From Eubacteriales bacterium (GTDB lineage Bacteria; Bacillota; Clostridia; Monoglobales; UMGS1388), in NCBI GenBank assembly GCA_029004515.1, contig JAQVYH010000012.1, forward strand, positions 1 through 41,119: DNA of 41,119 bases, in the 5' to 3' direction. Every line of letters begins with the position of its first letter. Position 1 is the first letter of the stretch. The translations under genes and the position numbers were made by a program. Positions 15,082 to 24,067 of this stretch are shown here, in pieces. Under the pieces are notes generated by a model. That model saw only the letters and a list, made by a program, of their open reading frames with translations. It was not told the DNA's origin and did not search any database.

Positions 15082-15225
15082 GTACTGGATATAGTACCTA
15101 GCGGGGCTTTTTGTGTATAAATAGACATTTTATGGCTTAGGATGTAGCAATTGCAGCTATGACAAGAACACTTATAAACAAATAACAGTTCAGTAACAGA
15201 GTACAAACAAGAAGGTGTGATAATT

Positions 15226-18171
15226 GTGAGATATAGTAAAAAGAAAGATGAACGTAGAGAAAGATATTCCTCGGTCAGCACATTAAAACATAAATACACT
15301 TATATTAGTACAATTATTCTTGTTATATTCATTTTAACAACGACGGCAACACTATGCTTTGCCACAGATAACAGCATCGGTTGGACAAAGGACGAGCTTG
15401 ACTTTATGAAAGCACATCCGGTGATTCGTCTTGGAGTAGATCCGGAGTTTGTTCCATTTGAGTTTATTGATGAAGATGGAGAGTACAAGGGAATCACCGC
15501 AGACTATTTTGCATTGATCAGCGAAAAGACCGGTTTGCAATTTGAAGTGGTAAAAGGCGTAACCTGGCCTGAGGCCTATGATATGGCACTTGCAGGAGAT
15601 GTTGATGCACTACCTGCCGTTGGAAAAACAAGAGAAAGAGAAGAACACTTTATCTTATCTGAACCGTACTACTTTTTTAAAAGAGTAATTGTAACCCATG
15701 ATACAGATACCAGCATATCAGGAATGGATGATTTAAGCGGAATGACAGTAGCTGTGCAAAGAAACAGTTCTCACCATAGCTACCTGTTAGCATATTCGAA
15801 TATAAACCTCAGCCTTTATGACTCTGCCGAGGCTGCGCTGGCTGCAGTGGCAACAGGCACAGAAAAGGCCTTTATAGGTAACCTCGCTACGACAAATTAC
15901 CTCATACGTTCAAACGGACTTACGAACCTTAGATTTGTATCCTTTGAGGCTGAAAAACAACAGGCATTGTACTTTGCGGTTCGCAAAGACTGGCCTGAGT
16001 TAGTAAGCATTTTCAACAAGGCGATGGATACCATAACCGATAGAGAGAAGCAGTCTATTAACAACAAGTGGATTGACCTAAAGACAGACGTAGATTATGG
16101 CCCTATCATTCGTATCTTTGCGTCATTTGGTGCTTTTATCTTTGTTGTTTTGGGGGTTTCGTTCTTCTGGATATTCCGACTGCAAAAAGAAATCAGTCAA
16201 AGGAAGATGATTCAACAAGACTTAGAAAAAGCAAAACAAGTGGCAGATGAGGCAAATGAGTTCAAGTCCAAATTTATGGCAAGGATGTCTCATGAAATTC
16301 GGACGCCACTAAACGCTATTACTGGTATGGCATATCTTTTGAAAAAGACCAGCCTTACATTAACGCAAAAAATGTACTCCGACAGGATTACTCAGGCGTC
16401 CTTCAATATGCTGAGCATAATAAACGACATCTTGGATTATTCAAAAATCGAAGCCGGGAAAGTGGAACTGGAAACCGCTTCATTTAGCATGGATCAGGTC
16501 ATTCAAGATGTTGTAAATATAGTGTCTTATAAAATTGAGGAACAGGAAATTGGTTTCAAGCTTTCTAAAGACCCGCTAGTTCCCAACTGGTTCTTCGGGG
16601 ACTCAAAGCGTATAGAGCAAATACTACTTAACATTCTGAACAACGCAGCAAAATTTACCAATAAAGGTGAGGTTTCCTTTGACATCCGTCTTATAGCAAA
16701 AGAAGACGAAAAATATCATTTGTCATTTACAATTAAAGATACCGGCATCGGGATAGATGAGGAGCAGGTAAAAAAACTATTTGTTCCTTTTACACAGGGT
16801 GACAGCAGTATAACCCGACGTTTTGGGGGTTCTGGCTTGGGCTTGTCTATCGTTAAAAACCTTCTTGATATGATGGGCGGGCAAATACAGGTATTCAGCA
16901 CACCCGGTGAAGGGTCAACCTTTGTCATTCATTTATCGTTAATGGTTGATAAGGAAAAAGAGGATTTATACAAAAAATCGCTGTCTAGAGGCCATTTCAA
17001 GAATGTCAAAACGCTTGTATTGGAGAAAACCGGAGCTAACATGAATCTGATTGAGAGCTATTTTAGCGCTTTCGGTATGCATTGCGAACTTACTACTTCG
17101 CAGGCAAGTGCTATGAGCATGCTTGAGGCAGCCGATGGCAACTTTGCGAAACCTTTCGACTTATTTATTGTGGATTATGAAACGCCTGAAAACGGTGGAT
17201 TTGAGTTCGTTGATACCATCCGAAATAACAAAAAGATTGTTAATAAACCGAAATTTATCATGCTGCTGCCAATGATGCGTGAGGATCTTTTTGATAAATT
17301 AAATGAATATGGGGTAGATATTGGGGTTGGCAAGCCCATTATACCATCGATTCTCTTCAATGGTATATTAAGTATATTCAAGTTGAGGGCGGTGTCTGCA
17401 ATGCAGCCCGCTATAAGTGAGAATATACCTCCTGAAGTTATGGATAAAGCTTGCAGCGTATTATTGGTTGAGGACAATACAACGAATCAATTAATTGCAA
17501 AATCACTTTTGCAGCAAATAGGTATTGATTCGATTATTGCCTCTAACGGCAAGGAAGCGGTGGAGTTATATAATCAATATAAAGATAAAATTGATCTGAT
17601 CCTAATGGATCTGCATATGCCCGTTATGAATGGTTATGAATCTGCAGAAATAATTAGGAAAACTTCTTCCACCGTGCCAATAGTTGCCATGACTGCTGAC
17701 GTAGTTTTAGGGGTGAAGGAGAAATGTGCGAAGAGTGGAATTTACTACTATATTAGCAAGCCCTTTGATCCCGATCAATTCCTCAAAATTATAATAGAAA
17801 TTATAATGACAAATCAGAATAAAACTATAGAAAAACCTAAGATACTCGATAGGGATTCAGGGCTGAAAAACATAGGCGGAGATGTTGGGATATATAAGAA
17901 GATTCTTGCGGAGTACTACAATGAAAACCAGGATACTTTGGACAAGCTTGCGTATGCGATTGAAGAAAAGCGATATGCGGATGCTGCGCAGATTGTACAT
18001 AAGGTTAAAAGTAGTTCGGGGAGCATTGGTGCAAAATCATTGTATGAGGTGTCGATTGAATTGCAAAAGGCATTGAATAGTGAAAAAGAAGAAGAAATAG
18101 GTCATCTGCACAAGGACTTCAGTCACAAATTAGGGAAGCTGCTTGAGGAAATAGCTGAATACAAAGACTGA
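15226..18171 (+). CDS. Hybrid sensor histidine kinase with SBP sensor, receivers and HPt
   Basis: 981 residues, membrane-anchored. Order: N-terminal membrane anchor (about 22-42), an extracellular SBP_bac_3-type solute-binding domain (about 50-285, RLGVDPEFVPFEFI), a second membrane segment (about 297-318), then HisKA with H356 in MSHEIRTPLNA. The HATPase follows (NILNNAAKF ~467, DTGIGID ~505, GGSGLGLSI ~533), then a degenerate receiver with D650 but no paired acidic residues. A full receiver (LLVEDN ~747, phospho-acceptor D795, KP near 848) and an HPt domain with H925 in VHKVKSSSGSIGA complete it. The layout is that of a BarA/EvgS-type phosphorelay. GTG 15226 is preferred over 15217, which lies on the ribosome site AAGGTG. 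The effector is probably the next gene, 37 bp downstream. The ligand is unknown; the binding domain suggests an amino acid or similar small solute. Confidence 0.9.
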   Translation: MRYSKKKDERRERYSSVSTLKHKYTYISTIILVIFILTTTATLCFATDNSIGWTKDELDFMKAHPVIRLGVDPEFVPFEFIDEDGEYKGITADYFALISEKTGLQFEVVKGVTWPEAYDMALAGDVDALPAVGKTREREEHFILSEPYYFFKRVIVTHDTDTSISGMDDLSGMTVAVQRNSSHHSYLLAYSNINLSLYDSAEAALAAVATGTEKAFIGNLATTNYLIRSNGLTNLRFVSFEAEKQQALYFAVRKDWPELVSIFNKAMDTITDREKQSINNKWIDLKTDVDYGPIIRIFASFGAFIFVVLGVSFFWIFRLQKEISQRKMIQQDLEKAKQVADEANEFKSKFMARMSHEIRTPLNAITGMAYLLKKTSLTLTQKMYSDRITQASFNMLSIINDILDYSKIEAGKVELETASFSMDQVIQDVVNIVSYKIEEQEIGFKLSKDPLVPNWFFGDSKRIEQILLNILNNAAKFTNKGEVSFDIRLIAKEDEKYHLSFTIKDTGIGIDEEQVKKLFVPFTQGDSSITRRFGGSGLGLSIVKNLLDMMGGQIQVFSTPGEGSTFVIHLSLMVDKEKEDLYKKSLSRGHFKNVKTLVLEKTGANMNLIESYFSAFGMHCELTTSQASAMSMLEAADGNFAKPFDLFIVDYETPENGGFEFVDTIRNNKKIVNKPKFIMLLPMMREDLFDKLNEYGVDIGVGKPIIPSILFNGILSIFKLRAVSAMQPAISENIPPEVMDKACSVLLVEDNTTNQLIAKSLLQQIGIDSIIASNGKEAVELYNQYKDKIDLILMDLHMPVMNGYESAEIIRKTSSTVPIVAMTADVVLGVKEKCAKSGIYYYISKPFDPDQFLKIIIEIIMTNQNKTIEKPKILDRDSGLKNIGGDVGIYKKILAEYYNENQDTLDKLAYAIEEKRYADAAQIVHKVKSSSGSIGAKSLYEVSIELQKALNSEKEEEIGHLHKDFSHKLGKLLEEIAEYKD

Positions 18172-18208
18172 TGGTTTATGGAGGATGAACAATCGAGGAG
18201 GGTAAGCA

Positions 18209-21118
18209 ATGTTAATTAAGATTTTGGTAGTTGACGATTCGTCATCAGATAGGATGATAATCAAAAATATGTTTAGTGATTACAGCATCCTGACAGCCAG
18301 TGATGGATTAGAAGCTATGCATATGCTTGGTGAGCATGAGGGAATCAATCTGATGATACTCGATTTGAATATGCCTAATATGGACGGGTTTCAAGTTCTT
18401 GAAGCATTGAAGGCGGATGAGCGGTTTCGAAAGCTGCGTATCATAGTGTTGACAAACTATGATGAATTGGACAATGAAATCAGGGGATTAAAGCTTGGCG
18501 CCGTAGACTATATCCGCAAACCGATTCATATGGAATCATTAAGGGCAAGAATTGATGTCCATGTGGAGTTGCTGCGTGTCCAGCACTCATTGGAGCAGAT
18601 AGTTGAAGAACAGACTTTTGCCTTTGACAGGATTTTCGAAGAGGCTCCTATAGGAATAGCAATTTCACATAACCGTGATCCGAAATGCTCAGATAATACT
18701 ATTGTTAGAATTAACTCAGAGTATGAGAAAATTACAGGAAGAACAAAAGAAGAACTCAATAACTTGGGCTGGGCAAATATTACTCATCCTGACGACTTGC
18801 AAGAAGATATGGATAATTTCAGGAAACTACAAGCCGGCGAAATTAGGAATTATTCACTGGAAAAAAGATATATTAAACCGGATGGAGCGGTTGTGTGGGT
18901 TTATTTGGTTGTTACTGCTCTTGCTCCAATCAATGAAAACATAATTAATTATATTTCTTTGATTCAGGACATCACGAGCCAAAAAGCAGTTAAAGCCGAG
19001 CTGATTGAAAGTGAAAAGAAATATCGAAGTATTACTGAAAATATGTCAGATATGGTCTGGCAGATGGATTTAAACATGAAAACGACCTATATAAGCCCCT
19101 CCGTTGAAAAACTACTCGGAGAATCTCCCGAAGAGCATATGCAGAAAAAGTTGGAAGACAAATTTCCGGAGCATGCGTTGCGCAAAATTCAATCCCTCTT
19201 ACTTGAGGAGATGGAAAATGAAAGAAATCCCCAAATCGATAAAAATAGGACGAGAACGTTCGAAATAGAACATTACAAAGCAGATAACACGGTTGTTTGG
19301 ATTGAGATGAATGTTTCTTATATCCGCGACGAAAATGGTAATGCGGTGGGATATCAGGGCTCCTCACGTGATATTACGGAACGCAAACTGGCTGAGATTG
19401 CATTGATGGAGAATGAGCGGAGGGAAGCTGTTCTATTATCGAATTTGCCAGGATTGGCATATAGGTGCAATTGTGACAGTGAATGGACTATGCAGTTTGT
19501 CTCAGAAGGCTGCTATGAACTGACAGGCCATATTCCGGAAAGCTTGGTCAATAACAGAGATTTATCTTTTAATGATTTAATTGTTCCTGAATACCGAGAA
19601 GCTTTGCGGAGCCAATGGGAACAAATACTTTCAAAAAGGCAGCCATTTAAATACGAATATGAAATTACGACTGCTAGCGGTGAGCGGAAATGGGTTCTAG
19701 AAATGGGACAAGGAGTATATAATGATGAGGGTGAAGTTGAAGCTCTTGAAGGAATAATTCTGGATATCTCAGACAGAAAAGAGATGGAGAACCGCCTCAG
19801 ATACATAACTGAGCATGACAATTGGACAGGCTTATATAATCGTGATTATTTGGAAGTTGTTCTGAATAACGACCTAAAGAAAAGGGATGGACTAAATAGA
19901 GCAGTTATAAGTATCAATTTGAGCAAAGTTCAGTTATTAACCGCTAATTATGGGTTTCACTATACACAGAACCTGATAAAAACAGCTACTGGAATACTGA
20001 TTCAGTATTGCTCCGACAACCGCTTGCTGTTCCAAACCTATGAAAATCGGTTTGTCTTCTATCTCATTGATTACAAAGGCAAAAACGAGCTGGTTGAATT
20101 TAGCCATATCATCGCAGAAGCCCTAGAGACCTTATTTGTAACTGAGCGAATAGGCGGCGGGATTGGAATATTGAAAATTGATCAGGATGATGACGAAATC
20201 GATGTGGATTTACTATTGAGAAGGCTTTTGATTGCATCAGAAAGGGCTATTTCTGTTTCGGAAAGAGACTTTGAAACTTGCTTTTACGATGCGGAGATGG
20301 AGGCCTCTGTTAATCGGGAAAGAGATATAAAAAAGGCGCTTTATGAGATTTCACAGAGCGAGCAAGGCGAGGAACTGTATTTGCAGTATCAGCCTATAAT
20401 AGATTTGCATACAGATTCCATCTGCGAATTTGAGGCATTGGCTAGAATAAGGACAGAAGAGCTTGGACAAGTCTCACCTCTTGAATTTATTCCGATGGCG
20501 GAGAAAACAAAGCTTATTATTCCGATTGGTGAAAAGGTAATTATCAATGCATTTCATTTTCTAAACAAGCTAAAAGACAGTGGATACGATCAAATTGGTG
20601 TTTCAATCAATGTTTCTGTTATTCAGCTCCTAAAACCTGATTTTCCATGTATGCTGATTGAATTAATGAGAGAGATGCAGGTTAATATCCGGAATGTTAG
20701 CATTGAAATTACGGAATCGGTCTTTGCCTCCAATTATGATTACATCAACGATATTATATTGCAACTGAGGAAATCAGGACTCCTCGTATATCTAGATGAC
20801 TTTGGAACCGGATATTCCTCACTGGCAAGAGAAAAAGAATTGAAAGTTGATTGCTTGAAAATCGACAAATACTTTATAGATAGGCTACTAGATACAGACC
20901 CAAATAAAGCTATAACAAGCGATATTATCTCAATGGCACATAAACATGGACATTGCACAATTGCAGAAGGAGTCGTGTACGAGGGCCAGCTGCAGTATCT
21001 AAGAGAAAACAGCTGCGACAGGGTGCAGGGATATCTGATCAGTAAACCACTTGATGAAAGAGATGCTCTTGCGTTTATAGAAAGGTATAATACCAAAACA
21101 TCTGCCGTGAGTTTGTAG
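18209..21118 (+). CDS. Response regulator: REC-PAS-PAS-PAS-GGDEF(degenerate)-EAL
   Basis: 969 residues, cytoplasmic. The receiver (1-120) has D9/D10, phospho-acceptor D52 and K104. Three PAS domains follow (about 140-255, 270-395, 405-520). The GGDEF-like domain (about 530-690) has YENRF where GGDEF should be, so it cannot be a normal cyclase. The EAL domain (about 705-955) keeps its catalytic motifs: FEALAR with E742, SIEITESVF, LDDFGTGYSSL, LKIDKYFI and EGVVYEGQ. It should therefore hydrolyse c-di-GMP. GAGGAGG precedes ATG 18209. The gene follows the hybrid kinase, whose HPt is the likely phosphate donor to D52. It lacks a DNA-binding domain; output is c-di-GMP turnover. Confidence 0.9.
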   Translation: MLIKILVVDDSSSDRMIIKNMFSDYSILTASDGLEAMHMLGEHEGINLMILDLNMPNMDGFQVLEALKADERFRKLRIIVLTNYDELDNEIRGLKLGAVDYIRKPIHMESLRARIDVHVELLRVQHSLEQIVEEQTFAFDRIFEEAPIGIAISHNRDPKCSDNTIVRINSEYEKITGRTKEELNNLGWANITHPDDLQEDMDNFRKLQAGEIRNYSLEKRYIKPDGAVVWVYLVVTALAPINENIINYISLIQDITSQKAVKAELIESEKKYRSITENMSDMVWQMDLNMKTTYISPSVEKLLGESPEEHMQKKLEDKFPEHALRKIQSLLLEEMENERNPQIDKNRTRTFEIEHYKADNTVVWIEMNVSYIRDENGNAVGYQGSSRDITERKLAEIALMENERREAVLLSNLPGLAYRCNCDSEWTMQFVSEGCYELTGHIPESLVNNRDLSFNDLIVPEYREALRSQWEQILSKRQPFKYEYEITTASGERKWVLEMGQGVYNDEGEVEALEGIILDISDRKEMENRLRYITEHDNWTGLYNRDYLEVVLNNDLKKRDGLNRAVISINLSKVQLLTANYGFHYTQNLIKTATGILIQYCSDNRLLFQTYENRFVFYLIDYKGKNELVEFSHIIAEALETLFVTERIGGGIGILKIDQDDDEIDVDLLLRRLLIASERAISVSERDFETCFYDAEMEASVNRERDIKKALYEISQSEQGEELYLQYQPIIDLHTDSICEFEALARIRTEELGQVSPLEFIPMAEKTKLIIPIGEKVIINAFHFLNKLKDSGYDQIGVSINVSVIQLLKPDFPCMLIELMREMQVNIRNVSIEITESVFASNYDYINDIILQLRKSGLLVYLDDFGTGYSSLAREKELKVDCLKIDKYFIDRLLDTDPNKAITSDIISMAHKHGHCTIAEGVVYEGQLQYLRENSCDRVQGYLISKPLDERDALAFIERYNTKTSAVSL

Positions 21119-21414
21119 TATAGTGTTTGACTAATATGAAAACATGCGAATATTTTAAGCAGCGAAGATGCCTGTTTGTATTGTTAGGATTTGCAAAGAA
21201 AAGACTAATAAATCACAAGGTGAATTTAAGGAAAGGCTGATTTTATATGAAATAAGGTTGACGCTGGATTATAACTATGATTTAATTTTATTAGGATCAA
21301 ATAAGGGAAGTCATCTTTTGGATTTTGATTTTGCATAGTCAATAGATCTTTATTTCATAGCTTAGATTATTCAATATTTACTATTGAATAAAAATATAAC
21401 AGAAGAGGGATAAA
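21119..21414. other. Intergenic region, nothing recognised
   Basis: AT-rich spacer between the EAL gene and the amidotransferase. No open frame with a ribosome site, no hairpin with a T-run and no clear promoter was seen. A short ATTCAATA...TATTGAAT inverted pair lies near 21369-21388. Confidence 0.4.
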
Positions 21415-22158
21415 AGGAACATTCATTGTTTACAACATGTTTTTTATGAGGGGCCCGGCAACATAATACTTTGGGCGCAAGCCAATGGACATAATATTAC
21501 CATTACAAAATTATATGATAACGACCCCTTTCCGTCGCAAAATGCATTTGATTGGCTTGTTATCTTAGGCGGAGGTATGAATATATATGAAGAGGATAAA
21601 TACCCCTGGCTAAAAGATGAGAAAATTTTTATTAAAGAATCAATCGAAGCAGGTAAGGTGGTAATTGGGTTATGTTTAGGCGGTCAGTTAATTGCTGATG
21701 TGATTGGCGGAAAAGTAAGAAAAAATGATTTTAAGGAAATTGGCTGGCTCCCTGTTCATTTTTGTGATTCAATGAAAGAAATTGACTTGTTTTCTTTTTC
21801 ACCTTCTGAACCAATTATGCTGCAATGGCATGAGGATACCTTTTATGATTTGCCTAAGGGCGCAATTTGCATTGCAAAAAGTAAAGCATGTGAGCATCAA
21901 GCATTTATCTATGGTGACAGAGTATTCGGTTTTCAATTTCACTTAGAGAACACAGCAGATATCATCCATCAAATGGTGGAAAGAAGCAGAGATATTCTGA
22001 CTGCCGATGCATATATACAATCACCTGAGGAAATCCTGGGGCATCCTGAATACATAGAACAGGTGCGTGAATGGATTCATAAATTTTTATCAAACTTAGA
22101 GGTATTAGAAATGAAAGGCAGCCTTTTAAAAGGAAACGTAAAAATGTTTATAAACTGA
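21415..22158 (+). CDS. Class I glutamine amidotransferase, start codon apparently lost
   Basis: Homology to stand-alone GATase1 proteins begins well before the first ATG of the frame (21577). From 21418 the frame reads NIHCLQHVFYEGPGNIILWA, a normal N-terminus for this family. Just before it, where ATG is expected 5 nt after AGAGGGA, the codon is AGG (21415-21417). The gene has thus probably lost its start by one substitution, or uses ATT at 21421, or the base is a sequencing error. The rest is intact: VILGGGMNIYEED, nucleophile Cys in GLCLGGQL, and His-Glu in FGFQFHLEN. The usual role is hydrolysis of a gamma-glutamyl amide; the substrate is unknown. Translation from 21577 would miss the first strands and oxyanion region. 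Confidence 0.72.
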   Translation, partial: RNIHCLQHVFYEGPGNIILWAQANGHNITITKLYDNDPFPSQNAFDWLVILGGGMNIYEEDKYPWLKDEKIFIKESIEAGKVVIGLCLGGQLIADVIGGKVRKNDFKEIGWLPVHFCDSMKEIDLFSFSPSEPIMLQWHEDTFYDLPKGAICIAKSKACEHQAFIYGDRVFGFQFHLENTADIIHQMVERSRDILTADAYIQSPEEILGHPEYIEQVREWIHKFLSNLEVLEMKGSLLKGNVKMFIN

Positions 22159-22189
22159 TATTGGACACTTTTTATTAAGGAATTAAAAA

Positions 22190-22413
22190 GTGTTATTAAC
22201 TGTTGATTTTGATGAGGGAAGATTTTCTTTTGTAGTATATTCATCATTCCCAACAGAGGAAAAGAAGCATCCATTTTTTGTGCATATTAATTTTAGAGAT
22301 AACATACCTGACAAATATATACCGATATAGACCTCTCTGACTATGGCGTGAATTGGAACAATGGTAAAGGATGGATGCCAATAGGAGTTCTACGATCAAG
22401 AAACAGTTTGTAA
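22190..22413 (+). pseudogene. Short frameshifted gene, unknown function
   Basis: From GTG 22190 the frame reads LLTVDFDEGRFSFVVYSSF and on to DNIPDKYIPI, then TAG at 22328. In another frame the sense continues directly as DLSDYGVNWNNGKGWMPIGV and LRSRNSL, with a stop at 22411-22413. Joined, this gives about 74 residues of plausible protein. No family recognised. It may be the tail of a larger lost gene. Confidence 0.4.
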
Positions 22414-22414
22414 A

Positions 22415-22502
22415 TAAGCCGTACAATCTAAGCTCTTCCCCTATAATTTCAGGCAAACCATCATAACCTTTATGGTAGCCGGGGAACTGCTTATACGGCT
22501 TA
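22415..22502. other. Nested long hairpin, possible structured RNA or palindromic element
   Basis: Three nested stems are visible: TAAGCCGTA (22415-22423) with TACGGCTTA (22494-22502); AGC-2 nt-TTCCCC (22431-22441) with GGGGAA-2 nt-GCT (22481-22491); ACCAT (22457-22461) with ATGGT (22472-22476). It begins 2 nt after the stop of the broken gene. There is no T-run, so it is not a simple terminator. The rest of 22503-22674 shows nothing. Confidence 0.5.
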
Positions 22503-22674
22503 CTAACTTTTCCATAAGCAAAGCGTTGTTATGACCGCCAAATTAATAGAAAGATAGCTGTTAGTATTGCGCTTTTTTTACTTAATAACAACAAAAATTG
22601 CCTTGCGTTTTATTTGCAAATGCTGACTGTAAATAGAGGGAATTACTATTAGAAATAAAATTTTAATAAAAAGG

Positions 22675-22703
22675 TTGACAAGTACTAAAATCTATGATAT
22701 ACT
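22675..22703 (+). promoter_or_regulatory. Promoter of cold-shock gene with ~120 nt leader
   Basis: TTGACA (22675-22680), 17 nt, TATACT (22698-22703). Transcription would start near 22710, leaving a leader of about 120 nt before ATG 22830. Long leaders on cold-shock mRNAs are known to act as temperature-responsive structures. Confidence 0.75.
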
Positions 22704-22829
22704 ATTTTTTGTAATCTATAATGCTTCAATTGTTCACATGTTTTTGTAAACTATTTATTCATTTGATGGTTTATAAAGACGTGTTTTTGTTATGTTGTAG
22801 ATATAATATTTATTATGGAGGTACCTATT

Positions 22830-23042
22830 ATGAATAACGGTACAGTAAAATGGTTTAATTCTGAGAAAGGTTTTGGCTTTATCACAAACGATAACGGCGG
22901 AGACGATTTGTTCGTACATTTTTCAGCAATCGAATCAACTGGCTACAAAACTCTTGAAGAAGGCCAGAAAGTAACTTTCAACATTGAGGCTGACCCAAAA
23001 AACAGCAGCAAGCTTCGTGCTGTTAATGTTTGTGTAGCTTAA
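22830..23042 (+). CDS. Cold-shock protein (CspA/CspD family)
   Basis: 70 residues, one cold-shock domain. RNP1 is KGFGFITND (KGFGFI) and RNP2 is LFVHFSAI, the nucleic-acid-binding strands. It opens with [17 protein letters not shown] as usual. It binds single-stranded RNA/DNA and acts as an RNA chaperone in the cytoplasm. GGAGG at 22817-22821 fixes the start at ATG 22830; the in-frame upstream start at 22815 overlaps that site. Monocistronic, with its own promoter and terminator. Confidence 0.95.
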   Translation: MNNGTVKWFNSEKGFGFITNDNGGDDLFVHFSAIESTGYKTLEEGQKVTFNIEADPKNSSKLRAVNVCVA

Positions 23043-23083
23043 TTGCTAAAACATTTAATGTAGAAAATTATTAGTATGAAAAG

Positions 23084-23114
23084 GGCTTGCCGGATTTTTT
23101 CGGTAAGCCTTTTA
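23084..23114 (+). terminator. Terminator of cold-shock gene
   Basis: GGCTTGCCG (23084-23092) pairs with CGGTAAGCC (23101-23109, one G-U), followed by TTTT. Confidence 0.85.
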
Positions 23115-23213
23115 TACATTTTTACCCTTAATTCACAAAAAAGTAGATAGTAATATAAGTGAGATTAAAGGCTACTGGTGAGTGGCATTTATTTTGCCTC
23201 TGAAAAAAAATAC

Positions 23214-23242
23214 TTGACAAATCAAGAAACCAGGTATAGAAT
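23214..23242 (+). promoter_or_regulatory. Promoter of the T-box operon
   Basis: TTGACA (23214-23219), 17 nt, TAGAAT (23237-23242). It starts the transcript just before the T-box leader. Confidence 0.65.
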
Positions 23243-23249
23243 TAGTTTT

Positions 23250-23525
23250 AATAACTGTGACGAAGATGGCAAATATACAAAGCGATGAGAGATATGGCGG
23301 TTGGTGCGAGCCAAAAGTGGAGTATGTTTTTAGCCTTTCACTTCTGAGTTGAAGAAGGGAAAACCTTGGGTGAGTAGTTTCTTCCGCGAACGCTGCGTTA
23401 GTGCAAAGAGCTTATAGGAGCTTAAAGTGGCATATATTTATATATGCAAGAAGAGTGGTACCGCGGATTTATAAATTCGTCTCTTTAACAAATTTACTAT
23501 AATTTGTTGAGGAGATTTTTTTTAC
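23250..23525 (+). promoter_or_regulatory. T-box leader (probably tRNA-Phe responsive)
   Basis: The T-box sequence AGAGTGGTACCGCGG lies at 23452-23466. The apical Stem I motif GATGAGAGA...GGTTGGTGCGAG (about 23285-23320) is present. The terminator is a 14 bp stem, TCTCTTTAACAAAT (23480-23493) with ATTTGTTGAGGAGA (23502-23515), then a long T-run. Uncharged tRNA should stabilise the antiterminator and switch on the genes below. In the specifier region the strand GTATGTTTTTAGCC offers UUU (Phe) followed by A, which suits the downstream phenylalanine genes; the exact triplet is my reading and less certain. Confidence 0.9.
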
Positions 23526-23645
23526 TCAAAAAATTCTTTTAAGCTCCCAAAGATGGGAGGAGCTGAAAATTTTCGTTTTGTTTTTATCGGCAGTCTGGGA
23601 TGAGTACCTTAAAACAAGACTATGCTAATTTCAAGGAGGTAAAAA

Positions 23646-24038
23646 ATGGACACATTAAAAAGATTGCAAGAAGAGTACAAAAATGATCGGTTTGCAACAA
23701 ATGCAGGGTGTGTATTTGTCGAAGCAAGCGCTGATAAAGTGGTATGTGAAATGCCTATATGTGAAAATTTACTCAATGCACACGGTGGAGTTATGGGTGG
23801 AGCAATATTCACTCTTGCGGATTTAGCTTTTGCTGTTGCATCAAATTTAGCAGGTATTCCATCAGTTGCAATAGAATGTAATATACGATTTTATTCTGCT
23901 ACAAAGGGCGAAAAACTAATTGCAACCTGCATAAAAGACAAGGAAGGTCACAATCTTGGTCATTATACAGTTGAAATAAAAGATGATTTAGATAAAAAAA
24001 TTGCAGGATATACTGCAATAGCATTTCATAAAAATTAA
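23646..24038 (+). CDS. PaaI-type hotdog thioesterase
   Basis: 130 residues, a single hotdog domain. ENLLNAHGGVMGGAIFTLAD contains the NxHGGxxxxLxD-like active-site pattern of PaaI acyl-CoA thioesterases, and NIRFYSATKGEKLIA is the conserved central strand. The expected activity is hydrolysis of an acyl- or aryl-CoA thioester in the cytoplasm. AAGGAGGT precedes ATG 23646. It is the first gene behind the T-box and lies 29 bp before the DAHP synthase gene, so it is expressed with phenylalanine synthesis. PaaI proteins act on phenylacetyl-type CoA esters in phenylacetate metabolism, which makes a link to aromatic acids plausible but unproven. Confidence 0.85.
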   Translation: MDTLKRLQEEYKNDRFATNAGCVFVEASADKVVCEMPICENLLNAHGGVMGGAIFTLADLAFAVASNLAGIPSVAIECNIRFYSATKGEKLIATCIKDKEGHNLGHYTVEIKDDLDKKIAGYTAIAFHKN

Positions 24039-24067
24039 GTAGTACAACAGAAAGGAGAGTACAAATT

